Shown: positions 36,036 to 43,960 of the stretch, in pieces
Layout of the letters: each line of letters starts with the position of its first letter
How positions within the stretch are numbered: the stretch's first letter is position 1
The notes under the pieces: generated by a model
Databases searched by the model: none
What the model saw: only the letters and a program-made list of their open reading frames with translations
Told to the model about the DNA's origin: nothing
Program-made: the position numbers and the translations under genes
From: Gemmatimonadales bacterium
Lineage (GTDB): Bacteria > Gemmatimonadota > Gemmatimonadetes > Longimicrobiales > Gaopeijiaceae
Length of the DNA stretch: 64,000 bases
Direction of reading: 5' to 3'
Assembly: GCA_007695225.1 (NCBI GenBank)
Contig: REED01000110.1
Span: 18,464-82,463 of the forward strand

Positions 36036-36870
36036 CGTCCGAGCGGATCCGGAACCCATCGTCCAGGGAGAGCAGGACCCGCTCCGCGGAATTCAGGGTC
36101 AGGTCCAGTTCAGTGGCCACGTCGGTGGCGGTAAGGCGGCCGGACCGAGCCCGGGCCAGATGGAGCACCCTTCGCTGCATCCGCTGCATGATGGCCTCGC
36201 GCCGCAACTGCAGGGATTTCCATCCCCAGCCGAAGGTCAGGGCTCCGGTAAGGCCTGTGACGCCTCCTACCACCAGGAGCACCACCTCCAATTCCGCCAT
36301 CCCGACCCCCACGATCAGGAGTCCCATGAGGGCAATGAGGGCTCCCATCACCCGCCGGCCGATCCCTGAGCGGGGTAGGGCCCTCATGGAGGTCGGTGAC
36401 GCGTCTACCGGGCGGGGGAGGTTGGGGGAGGACGCCGACCCGGGCTCGAACCGCCGGCCCTCGCCCTCCGGACCCCGCAGTTCCTCCCCCAGGGGACGGG
36501 CCCGCTCCCAGGAAAGCCCGCAGGACGGGCAGATCTGGTCCGTGCGTTTCAGAAGCCAATAGACCACCCCCCCTACGCCGTAGGTGAAGAGGGTCGCGGC
36601 GGCGAGAAGCGCCATGTTCCCCGCTCTCCGGAAGTAGGGGATCCCTTCCCCACGGAAGCCGCAGGCCGGGCACCCCTTTAGCATGAGGGGCGCCGAACGC
36701 TCCCGGATGGCCCCTTCGTGGGGTGCGGTCCCTGCGGCGCCCTCCCCTACGGCTTCTCCCGTGCGAAGGGCCGGAGGCTCGGTGCCGCAACGAGGACAGG
36801 GGCGCCCAGGACGTTCCAGATGGGTTCCGCAGGACCAGCAGTACATGGGTTCCGTGGGGGCTGGGGACAT
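35911..36870 (-). CDS. Zinc-ribbon membrane protein with C-terminal winged helix, 319 aa
   Basis: The N-terminus has a double zinc ribbon (CWSCGTHLERPGRPCPRCG), then CPACGF and later CPSCGLSW, so up to four CxxC pairs. Two hydrophobic regions follow: NMALLAAATLFTYGVGGVVYWLL, and a longer pair of helices in GALIALMGLLIVGVGMAELEVVLLVVGGVTG. The last 90 residues (LHLARARSGRLTATDVATELDLTLNSAERVL) resemble a winged-helix DNA- or partner-binding domain. Function unknown. The ATG has GGGAGG 7 nt upstream. The 3' end overlaps eamA by 125 nt on the opposite strand. Confidence 0.78.
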   Translation of the reverse strand: MSPAPTEPMYCWSCGTHLERPGRPCPRCGTEPPALRTGEAVGEGAAGTAPHEGAIRERSAPLMLKGCPACGFRGEGIPYFRRAGNMALLAAATLFTYGVGGVVYWLLKRTDQICPSCGLSWERARPLGEELRGPEGEGRRFEPGSASSPNLPRPVDASPTSMRALPRSGIGRRVMGALIALMGLLIVGVGMAELEVVLLVVGGVTGLTGALTFGWGWKSLQLRREAIMQRMQRRVLHLARARSGRLTATDVATELDLTLNSAERVLLSLDDGFRIRSDVTDEGILVFEFPELQLGAPGDGDRGGGGAVPRTSPEPLRPE

Positions 36871-37015
36871 GGCTCGCCCTCCCGGGACGCCGAGACCGGT
36901 GAGGGGTCGAGAAGGCGCCGGGAAAGGACACCGGCTTCAATTACCCTACGGTATCCCGGGGCTGAAGATTCACCTGGCCTTCCAGGAGGGCCTCCTGGCC
37001 CCTTCGTTCAACATC

Positions 37016-38170
37016 TCAACGCCGCACCTGGAACTCCATGAGGTCCAGGATGGGGCTCCCAGTGAGGGCAGCGGCTCCGGTGCGCACCCGCCCTGTCACT
37101 CGGATCCGGGCGAGAGGGGTAAGGCGCTGGACCTCGGGGAGAAGATCCGCCGGGATCGCCACATACACGAACCCCCGTCCCGCGTCCACCGACCGGGTCA
37201 GGAGGAAGGGCTCCCCCTCTTGGAAGTCGGTGCGAATGCGCTCAGCTCTCTCCACCGAGATGAACTGGAGTTCCAACTCCACGACGCGCCCCTGGTACCG
37301 CTCCGGATCCCCGGAGATCTGCGAGGGATCCGCCTCCCGGAGCACCACATCGGACTCGGCCTGCCCCCCGTCCCCGGGCTCTGCACCCACATTCCCCGGA
37401 AGCCAGATCCATCCCTCCATCCGAACGCGGGCCCAGTTCCCCTCCCGGCCCAGGACCCGGAGATCCGCCCCGGACCAAGCACGCGCCAGGGTATCTCCCG
37501 CCGGTGCCGTGAGGAGCCCGGGACGGGAGGGACCCGCTCGCATCCACTCCTCTCCGGCCGGAGGTCCATCCGCCTCCGTAGCGGGTCGGGGCGCGGTGGG
37601 CGAAGGGGGAGAAGGTGGCCCGGGGGCCGGTTGCCGAGGCTGCTCCGGAGGCGGTTCCTGGGGCTCGGCGGCAGGCGCCCTGGTCGTGGCCTCCTCCCGG
37701 GCTCCCGCTTCCAGCTCCAGGGAGGGGGTCCAGATCCACGCCGTCCGTCGAACCCGGGCCCACCCCGGCTCCCGGGAGACCTCTTCCAGGAGGGTCCCCT
37801 CCCCCAGGCGACCCAGGATCCGTCCCCGGGGTTCATCCCGGAGGTTCTCCCCCTCGGACTCCGTCACCACCAAGTCGAAGGCACCGAAGCCCCGGGCCTG
37901 GAGAGAGGCGAGCCAGACCGAGCCCTCCACGGTGACCCTGCTCCAGCTTCCCTCGGAGCCCACCACCCGGAGCCGGCTACCCGGGACGAGTTGGCCGATG
38001 ATGGTTCCGTTGGGCTCGGCCCGAAGGTTCTCCTCCACCGCCACCTGGGCCCACTGTCCCGCCCCGGGTGCAGGAAGGAAGAGCCCTCCCACCAGAAGGG
38101 CCCCCAGGAGGATCAAGCGCCTCGGGCGGCCGAGGCCGCGGACTGGAGAGGAAACAGATGAGGGACGCAC
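37016..38170 (-). CDS. Exported SH3-repeat protein, 384 aa
   Basis: The signal peptide LILLGALLVGGLFLPAPGAGQ is followed by bacterial SH3-like repeats: VEENLRAEPNGTIIGQLVPGSRLRVVG..., ESEGENLRDEPRGRILGRLGEG..., and a third beginning TAPAGDTLARAWSGADLRVLG. Each ends in a W-x-R-V core. Repeats two and three are separated by a Pro/Ala/Glu linker. The C-terminal 110 residues form a further beta-rich domain that I cannot name. A peptidoglycan- or ligand-binding role in the periplasm is likely. The start is GTG. Confidence 0.8.
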   Translation of the reverse strand: MRPSSVSSPVRGLGRPRRLILLGALLVGGLFLPAPGAGQWAQVAVEENLRAEPNGTIIGQLVPGSRLRVVGSEGSWSRVTVEGSVWLASLQARGFGAFDLVVTESEGENLRDEPRGRILGRLGEGTLLEEVSREPGWARVRRTAWIWTPSLELEAGAREEATTRAPAAEPQEPPPEQPRQPAPGPPSPPSPTAPRPATEADGPPAGEEWMRAGPSRPGLLTAPAGDTLARAWSGADLRVLGREGNWARVRMEGWIWLPGNVGAEPGDGGQAESDVVLREADPSQISGDPERYQGRVVELELQFISVERAERIRTDFQEGEPFLLTRSVDAGRGFVYVAIPADLLPEVQRLTPLARIRVTGRVRTGAAALTGSPILDLMEFQVRR

Positions 38171-38437
38171 GGGTTACACCTGAGAAAGGTTCGCGGGAGT
38201 TCGCGACATCACCAAAGCACTTCGTGAGAGGCCCTGCCCAGCCAGGGCACCGGCCACCCCGGGCTGCAAGCCGGAGATGAAAAGGAATGTGTCCTCCATT
38301 GCCCGAGGCGTCAAACGGGCTTTGCCCCCCGGGATGGCGCGGACCCAACGCTCGCCACGCTTGATCCATCACCCCTGGGACCGGTAGCTTCCGGGGCTTT
38401 CGAAGACACCTCGTCGTTCACCTGCGGAGCCCCCCGG

Positions 38438-39187
38438 ATGCCCCTGCGCCCTTTCCATCGGATCCCCTCCCCCCGGATCCCGAACCTCCTCCTCGCGGCC
38501 CCCCTCCTCCTCACGGGGCTGCTCCTCCCCGACATCCCGGCCTTGCCTGGAGGCGCGGTGGCGGCCCAGACCATCCCTTCCCCCTACCGGTTCGTGGACG
38601 ACCGGCATGAAGCCGGAATTTTCGTGGCTGCAGCCAGGGAGAACCGGGGGGAGATGGAACTGGGACCGGGCGGAGGCATGCTCTTCGGTGGCCGCTACAG
38701 CATCGAGCTGGGGGGACCCTTCGCCCTGGAGGCCTCTTCCTTCCTCCTCCCCACCGACCGGAAGGTTCGGGTCCCTGGGGACGAAGGCGGCATCGATGAC
38801 CTTGGAACGGCGGATGCCTTGGTGGGAGCCATCGACGCACGGGTCCGGTTCGGACTCACTGGGGCCCGGACCTGGCACCGACTGGCACCCTTCGTTCTGG
38901 CGGGAGGCGGGGTTGCCGGGGATTTCTATGGCCGGAGCGAGTTGGAGGAGGAACTCCCGAGAGAGGTGAGCTTCCGATTCGGGCCCTCGTTCCTCGGCGT
39001 GCTGGGCGGAGGCACCCGGTGGCTTCCCGCGGAGCGGATCACCGTGCGGGCCGACGTCCTCCTCAACATCTGGAAGGTGGGGACTCCTCAAGCCTTCCTC
39101 CGACGGGATGATGAATTGGGCCCGATTCCCCAGCAGGAGTGGACCGGAGTGCCCGCCTTCTCCCTGGGCCTCTCCTATCGGTTCTGA
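38438..39187 (+). CDS. Outer-membrane beta-barrel-like protein, 249 aa
   Basis: The signal peptide region NLLLAAPLLLTGLLLPDIPALPGGAVAAQ is cleaved after AAQ. The mature protein is built of glycine-rich amphipathic strands (LGPGGGMLFGGRYSIELGGPFALEASSFLL; LAPFVLAGGGVAGDFY; FRFGPSFLGVLGGGTRWL) and ends in the barrel signature FSLGLSYRF with a terminal phenylalanine, as recognised by BAM. The function is unknown. An M23 lipoprotein gene follows after 9 nt, so the two are probably co-transcribed. Confidence 0.8.
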   Translation: MPLRPFHRIPSPRIPNLLLAAPLLLTGLLLPDIPALPGGAVAAQTIPSPYRFVDDRHEAGIFVAAARENRGEMELGPGGGMLFGGRYSIELGGPFALEASSFLLPTDRKVRVPGDEGGIDDLGTADALVGAIDARVRFGLTGARTWHRLAPFVLAGGGVAGDFYGRSELEEELPREVSFRFGPSFLGVLGGGTRWLPAERITVRADVLLNIWKVGTPQAFLRRDDELGPIPQQEWTGVPAFSLGLSYRF

Positions 39188-39196
39188 TCGGGAGCC

Positions 39197-39664
39197 ATGA
39201 TCCCCCGGAGCCTCCCCTCCATCCTCCTGGCCCTGGGCCTGCTCCTCAGCCTCCCAGGCTGCGGTCTCCCCCGTTGGCCGGTGCAGGCGGAGATGACCTC
39301 ACCCTTCGGGCTCCGATTCATGGGGACCTTCCCCTCGGCCCATCACGGCGTGGACCTCCGGGTCCCCACGGGTACGCCGGTTCTGGCGGTTCTGGGCGGA
39401 CGGGTCCGGTTTGCCGGGGAGATGGGGGGATACGGACAGGTGATCTGGCTGGAGCACGCCCGAGGGGCCCTCACCGTCTACGCCCATCTCTCCCAGATCC
39501 AGGTCCGCACCGGAGAGGAGGTTCGCCGGGAGCAGCAGATCGGCCTCAGTGGAGCTACCGGACGGGTCACCGCTCCCCACCTCCACTTCGAGGTCTGGAA
39601 GGGTGGGCGCCCTGTCGATCCGGTCCAGTTCCTGGGTCGGCGCCCCAGTCCGGTGCGACGCTGA
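39197..39664 (+). CDS. M23-family peptidoglycan endopeptidase lipoprotein, 155 aa
   Basis: A short lipoprotein signal ends in LLLSLPGC (Cys22). A complete LytM/M23 domain follows with all zinc ligands: HHGVDL, the mid-domain YAHL and HLHFEV. It therefore contrasts with the degenerate LytM domain encoded after ftsX. It is predicted to cleave peptide cross-links from the inner face of the outer membrane. At 155 aa it is a minimal catalytic domain with no coiled coil. Confidence 0.93.
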   Translation: MIPRSLPSILLALGLLLSLPGCGLPRWPVQAEMTSPFGLRFMGTFPSAHHGVDLRVPTGTPVLAVLGGRVRFAGEMGGYGQVIWLEHARGALTVYAHLSQIQVRTGEEVRREQQIGLSGATGRVTAPHLHFEVWKGGRPVDPVQFLGRRPSPVRR

Positions 39665-39672
39665 CGCGACAC

Positions 39673-39704
39673 GACGGGCCGCGGGAATCCTCCCACGGCC
39701 CGTC
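39673..39704. terminator. Hairpin between the M23 gene and etfA
   Basis: A perfect 9-bp stem, GACGGGCCG / CGGCCCGTC, with an inner GGGA/TCCC pair around ATCC, 8 nt after the M23 stop and about 80 nt beyond the convergent etfA stop. It can serve both strands. There is no U-tract. Confidence 0.55.
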
Positions 39705-39786
39705 GCTCCGGCTCTCGCCTTCCCTTCCCGGCGGCCCTGCCTGTGCTACCTGTCCGCGGGATTCTCCCCGACGGACGTCTCGAAGG

Positions 39787-40776
39787 TCAGGCCCCTTCCC
39801 GGAGTTCCCGGATGGCCTGGCTGAGGCGCGGGACCACCTCAAAGGCATCTCCCACGATGCCGTAGTCCGCCACCTTGAAGATGGGAGCGTCCGCATCCCG
39901 GTTCACCGCCACGATCGTTCCGGCGGTCCGCATCCCCGCCAGGTGCTGGATGGCTCCTGAGATTCCCACCGCGAAGTAGAGCTTCGGCGCCACCGTCTTC
40001 CCGGTCTGGCCCACCTGCTCTCCGTGGGGCCGCCACCCGGCATCCACCACGGCCCGGGAGGCTCCAAGCCCGGCTTCACTCCCCAGGGCCTCCCGGAGCT
40101 GCTCCAGGAGGGCCCAGTGCTCCGGTCCCTTCATGCCCCGCCCTCCGGAGACCACCACCGACGCTTCGGAAACGTCGGGGACATCGCCCCCGGTGCTCTC
40201 GAAGCCCAGGACCTTGGTGGGCCAGGAAGCGGGATCCTCGCTGAAGGGGACAGGGTGCACCGCCCCCGCCGCCGGCGCTTCCCGGGGCTGGAAGACGTTG
40301 GGGCGAAGGGACGCCAGGACGGGCGAGGCCTGGATGGTGAGCCGGGTGAAGGCCTTCCCGGCATAGACCGGACGAAGGATCTCCACCTCGCCTCCCTGAA
40401 CCGAGAGTCCCGTGGCGTCAGTGGCCAGGGGGACATCCAGATGGGCCGCCACCCGGGGGGACAGGTCTTTCCCCTGAGCCGACGCGGCAAAGAGAACGAC
40501 GCCATAGTCTCCATCCCGGATCACCCGGGTCACCACCTGCGGGTAGCCATCGGGGTGGTAGTCCTCCAGGGCGGCATCCTCCACCACATGGATCGCCGCG
40601 GCCCCGTAGGAACCCAACTCCCCTGCCGCCGCCGTGACGCCGGGGCCACCCAGGATCAGGGCATGGGCTTCGCTCCCCAGTTCCGACGCCAGCGTCGCCG
40701 CCGCCGTCATGACCTCCCGGGCCGTGCCTCGAAGCGATCCTCCTCGCTGCTCCACTACTGCCAGCACCTTCGACAT
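39787..40776 (-). CDS. etfA: Electron transfer flavoprotein alpha subunit, 329 aa
   Basis: FAD-carrying subunit that accepts electrons from acyl-CoA dehydrogenases and related enzymes and passes them to ETF-quinone oxidoreductase. The C-terminal FAD signature is intact: [32 protein letters not shown], then [29 protein letters not shown]. The N-terminal domain I is also normal. It lies 59 nt downstream of etfB on the same strand. An acyl-CoA ligase and acs elsewhere in the window are consistent with acyl-CoA metabolism. Confidence 0.96.
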   Translation of the reverse strand: MSKVLAVVEQRGGSLRGTAREVMTAAATLASELGSEAHALILGGPGVTAAAGELGSYGAAAIHVVEDAALEDYHPDGYPQVVTRVIRDGDYGVVLFAASAQGKDLSPRVAAHLDVPLATDATGLSVQGGEVEILRPVYAGKAFTRLTIQASPVLASLRPNVFQPREAPAAGAVHPVPFSEDPASWPTKVLGFESTGGDVPDVSEASVVVSGGRGMKGPEHWALLEQLREALGSEAGLGASRAVVDAGWRPHGEQVGQTGKTVAPKLYFAVGISGAIQHLAGMRTAGTIVAVNRDADAPIFKVADYGIVGDAFEVVPRLSQAIRELREGA

Positions 40777-40835
40777 ATCTCTAGATCTCCTGGTTTTCTC
40801 GGAATGGGATATCCAGCTCTTCAGGCAGCCGGAGT

Positions 40836-41585
40836 TCAGAGCACGTTGGCTTCTTCCCGGAGGAGGCGAAGGAGCTCAGGCACGGCATCGGGGCCCTCTC
40901 CGACGATCCTGCCGCCACTGCGTTCCGCAGGGAGCTCCATGGCGGCCACCCGGATTCGGGAGTCGGAGACGGCCGCCTCCTTGCTCTCCAGGGGCTTCCG
41001 CTTCGCCGCCATGATCCCCTTCAGGGACGCGTAGCGCGGCTCATACTCTCCCTTCGTGATGGTGAGGACTGCGGGAAGGGGGAGTTCCACCGTTTCCGTC
41101 CCGCCGTCCACGCCCCTCCGGCAGACCACGGCCCCGTCCTTCACTTCGAAGGAGGAGACGGCGGTGGCGCAGGGACGGCCCAGGAGGGTCGCCAACATGG
41201 GGCCCACCTGCTGCTGGTCGTCATCCGCCGCCTTCACGCCCAGAAGGACCAGGGAAGCGTCGTGGGCTTCCACCTCAGCGGCCAGGGCCCGGGCCGTGGC
41301 CAGGCCGTCCAGGCTCACCTCCCCTTGGAGGAGGACCGCGCGGTCCGCTCCCATGGCCAGGGCGCTACGGAGGGTCTCCTGGGAGGAATCGTCCCCCAGG
41401 GACACCGCCACCACCTCGCCTTCGCCCCGGGCCTCCTTCAGACGGAGTGCCGCTTCCACCGCAAATTCATCATAGGGGCTCAGGACGAACTTCACTCCTG
41501 AAGAATCGATGGATGTCCCATCAGATCCTACACGGACCCGGGTTTCGGTATCGGGGACCCGCTTCACGCATACCAGGATGTTCAC
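40836..41585 (-). CDS. etfB: Electron transfer flavoprotein beta subunit, 249 aa
   Basis: AMP-binding partner of EtfA. The N-terminus MNILVCVKRVPDTETRVRV, FVLSPYDEFAVEAALRLKE, VSLGDDSSQETLRSALAMGADRAVLL and the conserved KAADDDQQQVGPMLA are family hallmarks, as is ITKGEYEPRYASLKGIMAAKRKPLE near the C-terminus. First gene of an etfB-etfA operon. Two near-identical 19-bp direct repeats lie 25-62 nt upstream of its ATG and are the obvious candidates for a regulator site. Confidence 0.96.
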   Translation of the reverse strand: MNILVCVKRVPDTETRVRVGSDGTSIDSSGVKFVLSPYDEFAVEAALRLKEARGEGEVVAVSLGDDSSQETLRSALAMGADRAVLLQGEVSLDGLATARALAAEVEAHDASLVLLGVKAADDDQQQVGPMLATLLGRPCATAVSSFEVKDGAVVCRRGVDGGTETVELPLPAVLTITKGEYEPRYASLKGIMAAKRKPLESKEAAVSDSRIRVAAMELPAERSGGRIVGEGPDAVPELLRLLREEANVL

Positions 41586-41609
41586 GGACCAACTCCACGG
41601 TTCAGGTTC

Positions 41610-41647
41610 ACTTGTCTTGTATCGTCACACTTGTCTTGCATCGTCAC
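41610..41647 (-). repeat. Two tandem 19-bp repeats upstream of etfB
   Basis: Unit ACTTGTCTTGYATCGTCAC on the plus strand occurs head-to-tail at 41610-41628 and 41629-41647 with one mismatch. On the etfB-sense strand each unit begins GTGACGAT, and a further GTGACG lies just beyond at the distal side. A 19-bp period is close to two helical turns, so bound dimers would line up on the same face of the DNA. Confidence 0.85.
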
Positions 41648-41779
41648 GCACGTCACCCAAATCCTCTCGGTCAAACCACGTCGTGCTTCATCACATCCCC
41701 GCACGGTCTCCAGCCCCCGTCTCCAGTATTCAGAAGGAAGCCGGCCCCGCTACCCCGGAGCCCCCGAGGCGATCCCGCG

Positions 41780-43195
41780 TCACATCCCTGCTCCCACCAA
41801 CGCGAACCCAAGGATGGCCAGGATCCCTGCGATCGCGGCGTAGGGGAGCTGGGTCCGCACATGGTCGATGTGGTCGGTGGCCGCCGCCATGGAAGAGATG
41901 ATGGTGGTGTCGGAGATGGGAGATGCGTGGTCCCCGAAGATCCCCCCGGAGAGGGCCGCCGCCAGGAAGGGCGACGGGGGGAGCCCCAGGGTGATGGCCG
42001 CCGGCACCGCGATGGGGAGCATGATGGCAAACGTCCCCCAGCTGGTTCCGGTGGAGAAGGCAATCCCCGCCGAGACCAGGAAGACCAGGGGAAGGAAGAT
42101 GACCGGAGGAAGGACTCCTGCGGTCACCTGAGCCACGTAGGGCCCCGTCCCCAGGGCATTGGCCACATCCCCGAGCGCCAGGGCCAGAAGGAGGATGAGG
42201 GCCAGAGGGACCAGTCCCCCGGCCCCCTTGAGCCCGGTCCGGGTGAGTTCATCCACGGTGGATCCGCGCTGGATGAGGAGGAGGATCCACGCCGACGCCA
42301 GCGCCGCCAGCACCGCCCAGAGCACCGAAGTGGAGCCGGACCCCGCGCGGAGATCCCCCTCCCCGGTGATCCATAAACCTACCGGCATCATCACCACCAT
42401 GACCACGATGGGAACCACCATGTTCAGCGCCCGAGCGGGGATCCGGTCGTTGGGTTCCGGGGAGAGGATGCCCTCGTCGATCATGGGCTGGGCCCCCGGC
42501 CACAGGACGGCTCCCGTGTCCCGGGTCCGACGCTCCGCCTTGCCCATGGGCCCCAGATCCACTCGCCAGATCACCGTGGCCAGCGCCACCAGGATGGCGG
42601 CTATGGCGTAGAAGTTGAATGGGATCGCCCCCAGGAATACCCCCAGGGCGTTCTCGACCCCCAGCGAGTCCAGGATCCCCAGGTTGTAGGCCCCCCAGGC
42701 ATTGAGGGGGATCAGGATGCAGATGGCCGCTGACGTGGAGTCGATGAGGTAGGCCAGCTTCTCCCGGGAGACCCGATACCGGTCGAAGAGGGGTCGGGAG
42801 ACCGATCCCGCCACGAGGACGGTGATGTTGGACTCGATGAAGATGATGACACCGATGACCCAAGCCAGGAGTTGGGCTCGGCGAGGGGTGTTCACCCACT
42901 TCCGGGTCTCCAGGAAGTGGACGAATCCCCGCACCCCCCCCGAGGTCTCCAGTGTGGCGATGAGGGCGCCGATGACCAGGGTGAAGAGGATGACGTTGGC
43001 GTTGCCCGCGCTGGAGAGGACCGCCACCGTCTCGGCGATGGATCGCCCCACCGCGGAGAAGGGGCTCCACCCCTCCACGATCATCCAGCCCATCCAGACC
43101 CCTGCAGCGAGCGAGAGGTACACCTGCCGGGTCCAGATGGCCAGGACAATGGCCAGGACCGGAGGGAGGACAGACACCCAGGTGGGATCGGTCAT
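41780..43195 (-). CDS. NhaC-type Na+/H+ antiporter-family transporter, 471 aa
   Basis: Eleven or more predicted TM helices. GIAFSTGTSWGTFAIMLPIAVP, LSGGIFGDHASPISDTTIISSMAA and DHVRTQLPYAAIAGILAI are the conserved NhaC-family segments, and FIESNITVLVAGSVSRPLFDRY is the matching N-terminal half. Family members exchange sodium or an organic acid against protons; the ligand cannot be fixed here. ATG 43195 gives MTDPTWVSVLPP; the frame upstream overlaps mpg. It starts 10 nt after mpg, so the two are in one operon. Confidence 0.9.
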   Translation of the reverse strand: MTDPTWVSVLPPVLAIVLAIWTRQVYLSLAAGVWMGWMIVEGWSPFSAVGRSIAETVAVLSSAGNANVILFTLVIGALIATLETSGGVRGFVHFLETRKWVNTPRRAQLLAWVIGVIIFIESNITVLVAGSVSRPLFDRYRVSREKLAYLIDSTSAAICILIPLNAWGAYNLGILDSLGVENALGVFLGAIPFNFYAIAAILVALATVIWRVDLGPMGKAERRTRDTGAVLWPGAQPMIDEGILSPEPNDRIPARALNMVVPIVVMVVMMPVGLWITGEGDLRAGSGSTSVLWAVLAALASAWILLLIQRGSTVDELTRTGLKGAGGLVPLALILLLALALGDVANALGTGPYVAQVTAGVLPPVIFLPLVFLVSAGIAFSTGTSWGTFAIMLPIAVPAAITLGLPPSPFLAAALSGGIFGDHASPISDTTIISSMAAATDHIDHVRTQLPYAAIAGILAILGFALVGAGM

Positions 43196-43205
43196 GGGCA
43201 GCGCT

Positions 43206-43883
43206 TCAGTTCCCGGAAGGGGAACCCCCCTTGTTCGAGGGGGGCGGAGGGGACGCACCCGGGTGGTGGGGCCCCGAAGAGACACAGGCGTGGTCCCGAA
43301 GGTAGAAGCGGAGCGGCTGTTCCCGGGCCTGTCGAATCCCGATGCGCCCCGACCTCGCCACCATGGCTGGATCCACAGGTTCCCCACCCAGGATGAGGAC
43401 GGGGGCCCGCTGGAGCGGATGTCGGTTCAGGGATCCGTCCAGCCCCAGGGCCTGTGCCAGTCGACCTGGGCCGCTGGCCAGGGGCGCCCGCCCACCCCGG
43501 CGAGCCGTCATGACCTCCAGACCCGCCACGGGCTCCAGGGCCCGGATGAGGACCGCCTGGGGCTCCCCCTCCCGTCCTGTGACCACGTTGAAGCACCAGT
43601 GGACACCATGGCTGAGGTAGAGATAAGCGGTACCCGGAGGACCGAACATGGGGGCATTCCGAGGGGTTCGTCCACTTCGGACGGCGGCATGGGATGCCGG
43701 ATCCTCGGGGCCGCCGTAGGCTTCAGTCTCCACGATTCGACCCGCCGTGACGGCGCCCTCCACCTCCGAGATCAGATGGCACCCCAGGAGATCCTGGGCC
43801 ACCCGCACCACCGGCCTCCGGAACCATTCGGGGGGGAGTGGATTGACCGGGCCATTCGGCGTCTCCCTCTCCCTGCCCTCCAC
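43206..43883 (-). CDS. 3-methyladenine DNA glycosylase (AAG/Mpg type), 225 aa
   Basis: Base-excision repair enzyme that removes alkylated purines. VVRVAQDLLGCHLI, the active-site region GRIVETEAYGGPEDPASHA, PMFGPPGTAYLYLSHGVHWCFNVV, VLIRALEPVAG and SGPGRLAQALGLD are all diagnostic. The frame could start at ATG 43943, but that would put the transcript through a perfect terminator hairpin (43888-43917), so I use GTG 43883, which immediately follows it. The C-terminus has a non-conserved Pro/Ser/Gly tail. The antiporter gene follows after 10 nt. Confidence 0.9.
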   Translation of the reverse strand: MEGRERETPNGPVNPLPPEWFRRPVVRVAQDLLGCHLISEVEGAVTAGRIVETEAYGGPEDPASHAAVRSGRTPRNAPMFGPPGTAYLYLSHGVHWCFNVVTGREGEPQAVLIRALEPVAGLEVMTARRGGRAPLASGPGRLAQALGLDGSLNRHPLQRAPVLILGGEPVDPAMVARSGRIGIRQAREQPLRFYLRDHACVSSGPHHPGASPPPPSNKGGSPSGN

Positions 43884-43887
43884 GCAA

Positions 43888-43917
43888 GAACGCCACGCCG
43901 AATACGGCGTGGCGTTC
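43888..43917 (-). terminator. Intrinsic terminator of the NYN-LOTUS gene
   Basis: A perfect 13-bp stem, GAACGCCACGCCG / CGGCGTGGCGTTC, with a four-base loop, 44 nt after the stop codon, followed on the minus strand by TTGCG. The stem itself supplies a TTCTT-like end. It separates the NYN gene from mpg and decides the mpg start. Confidence 0.7.
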
Positions 43918-43960
43918 CATGGAGAAGGTCGCAGGCGGGTCATTACCGACGACTGGTGGC

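Noticed and set aside
41610..41647. Possible start of a CRISPR array
   Set aside because: The two repeats are directly adjacent with no spacer and do not continue.
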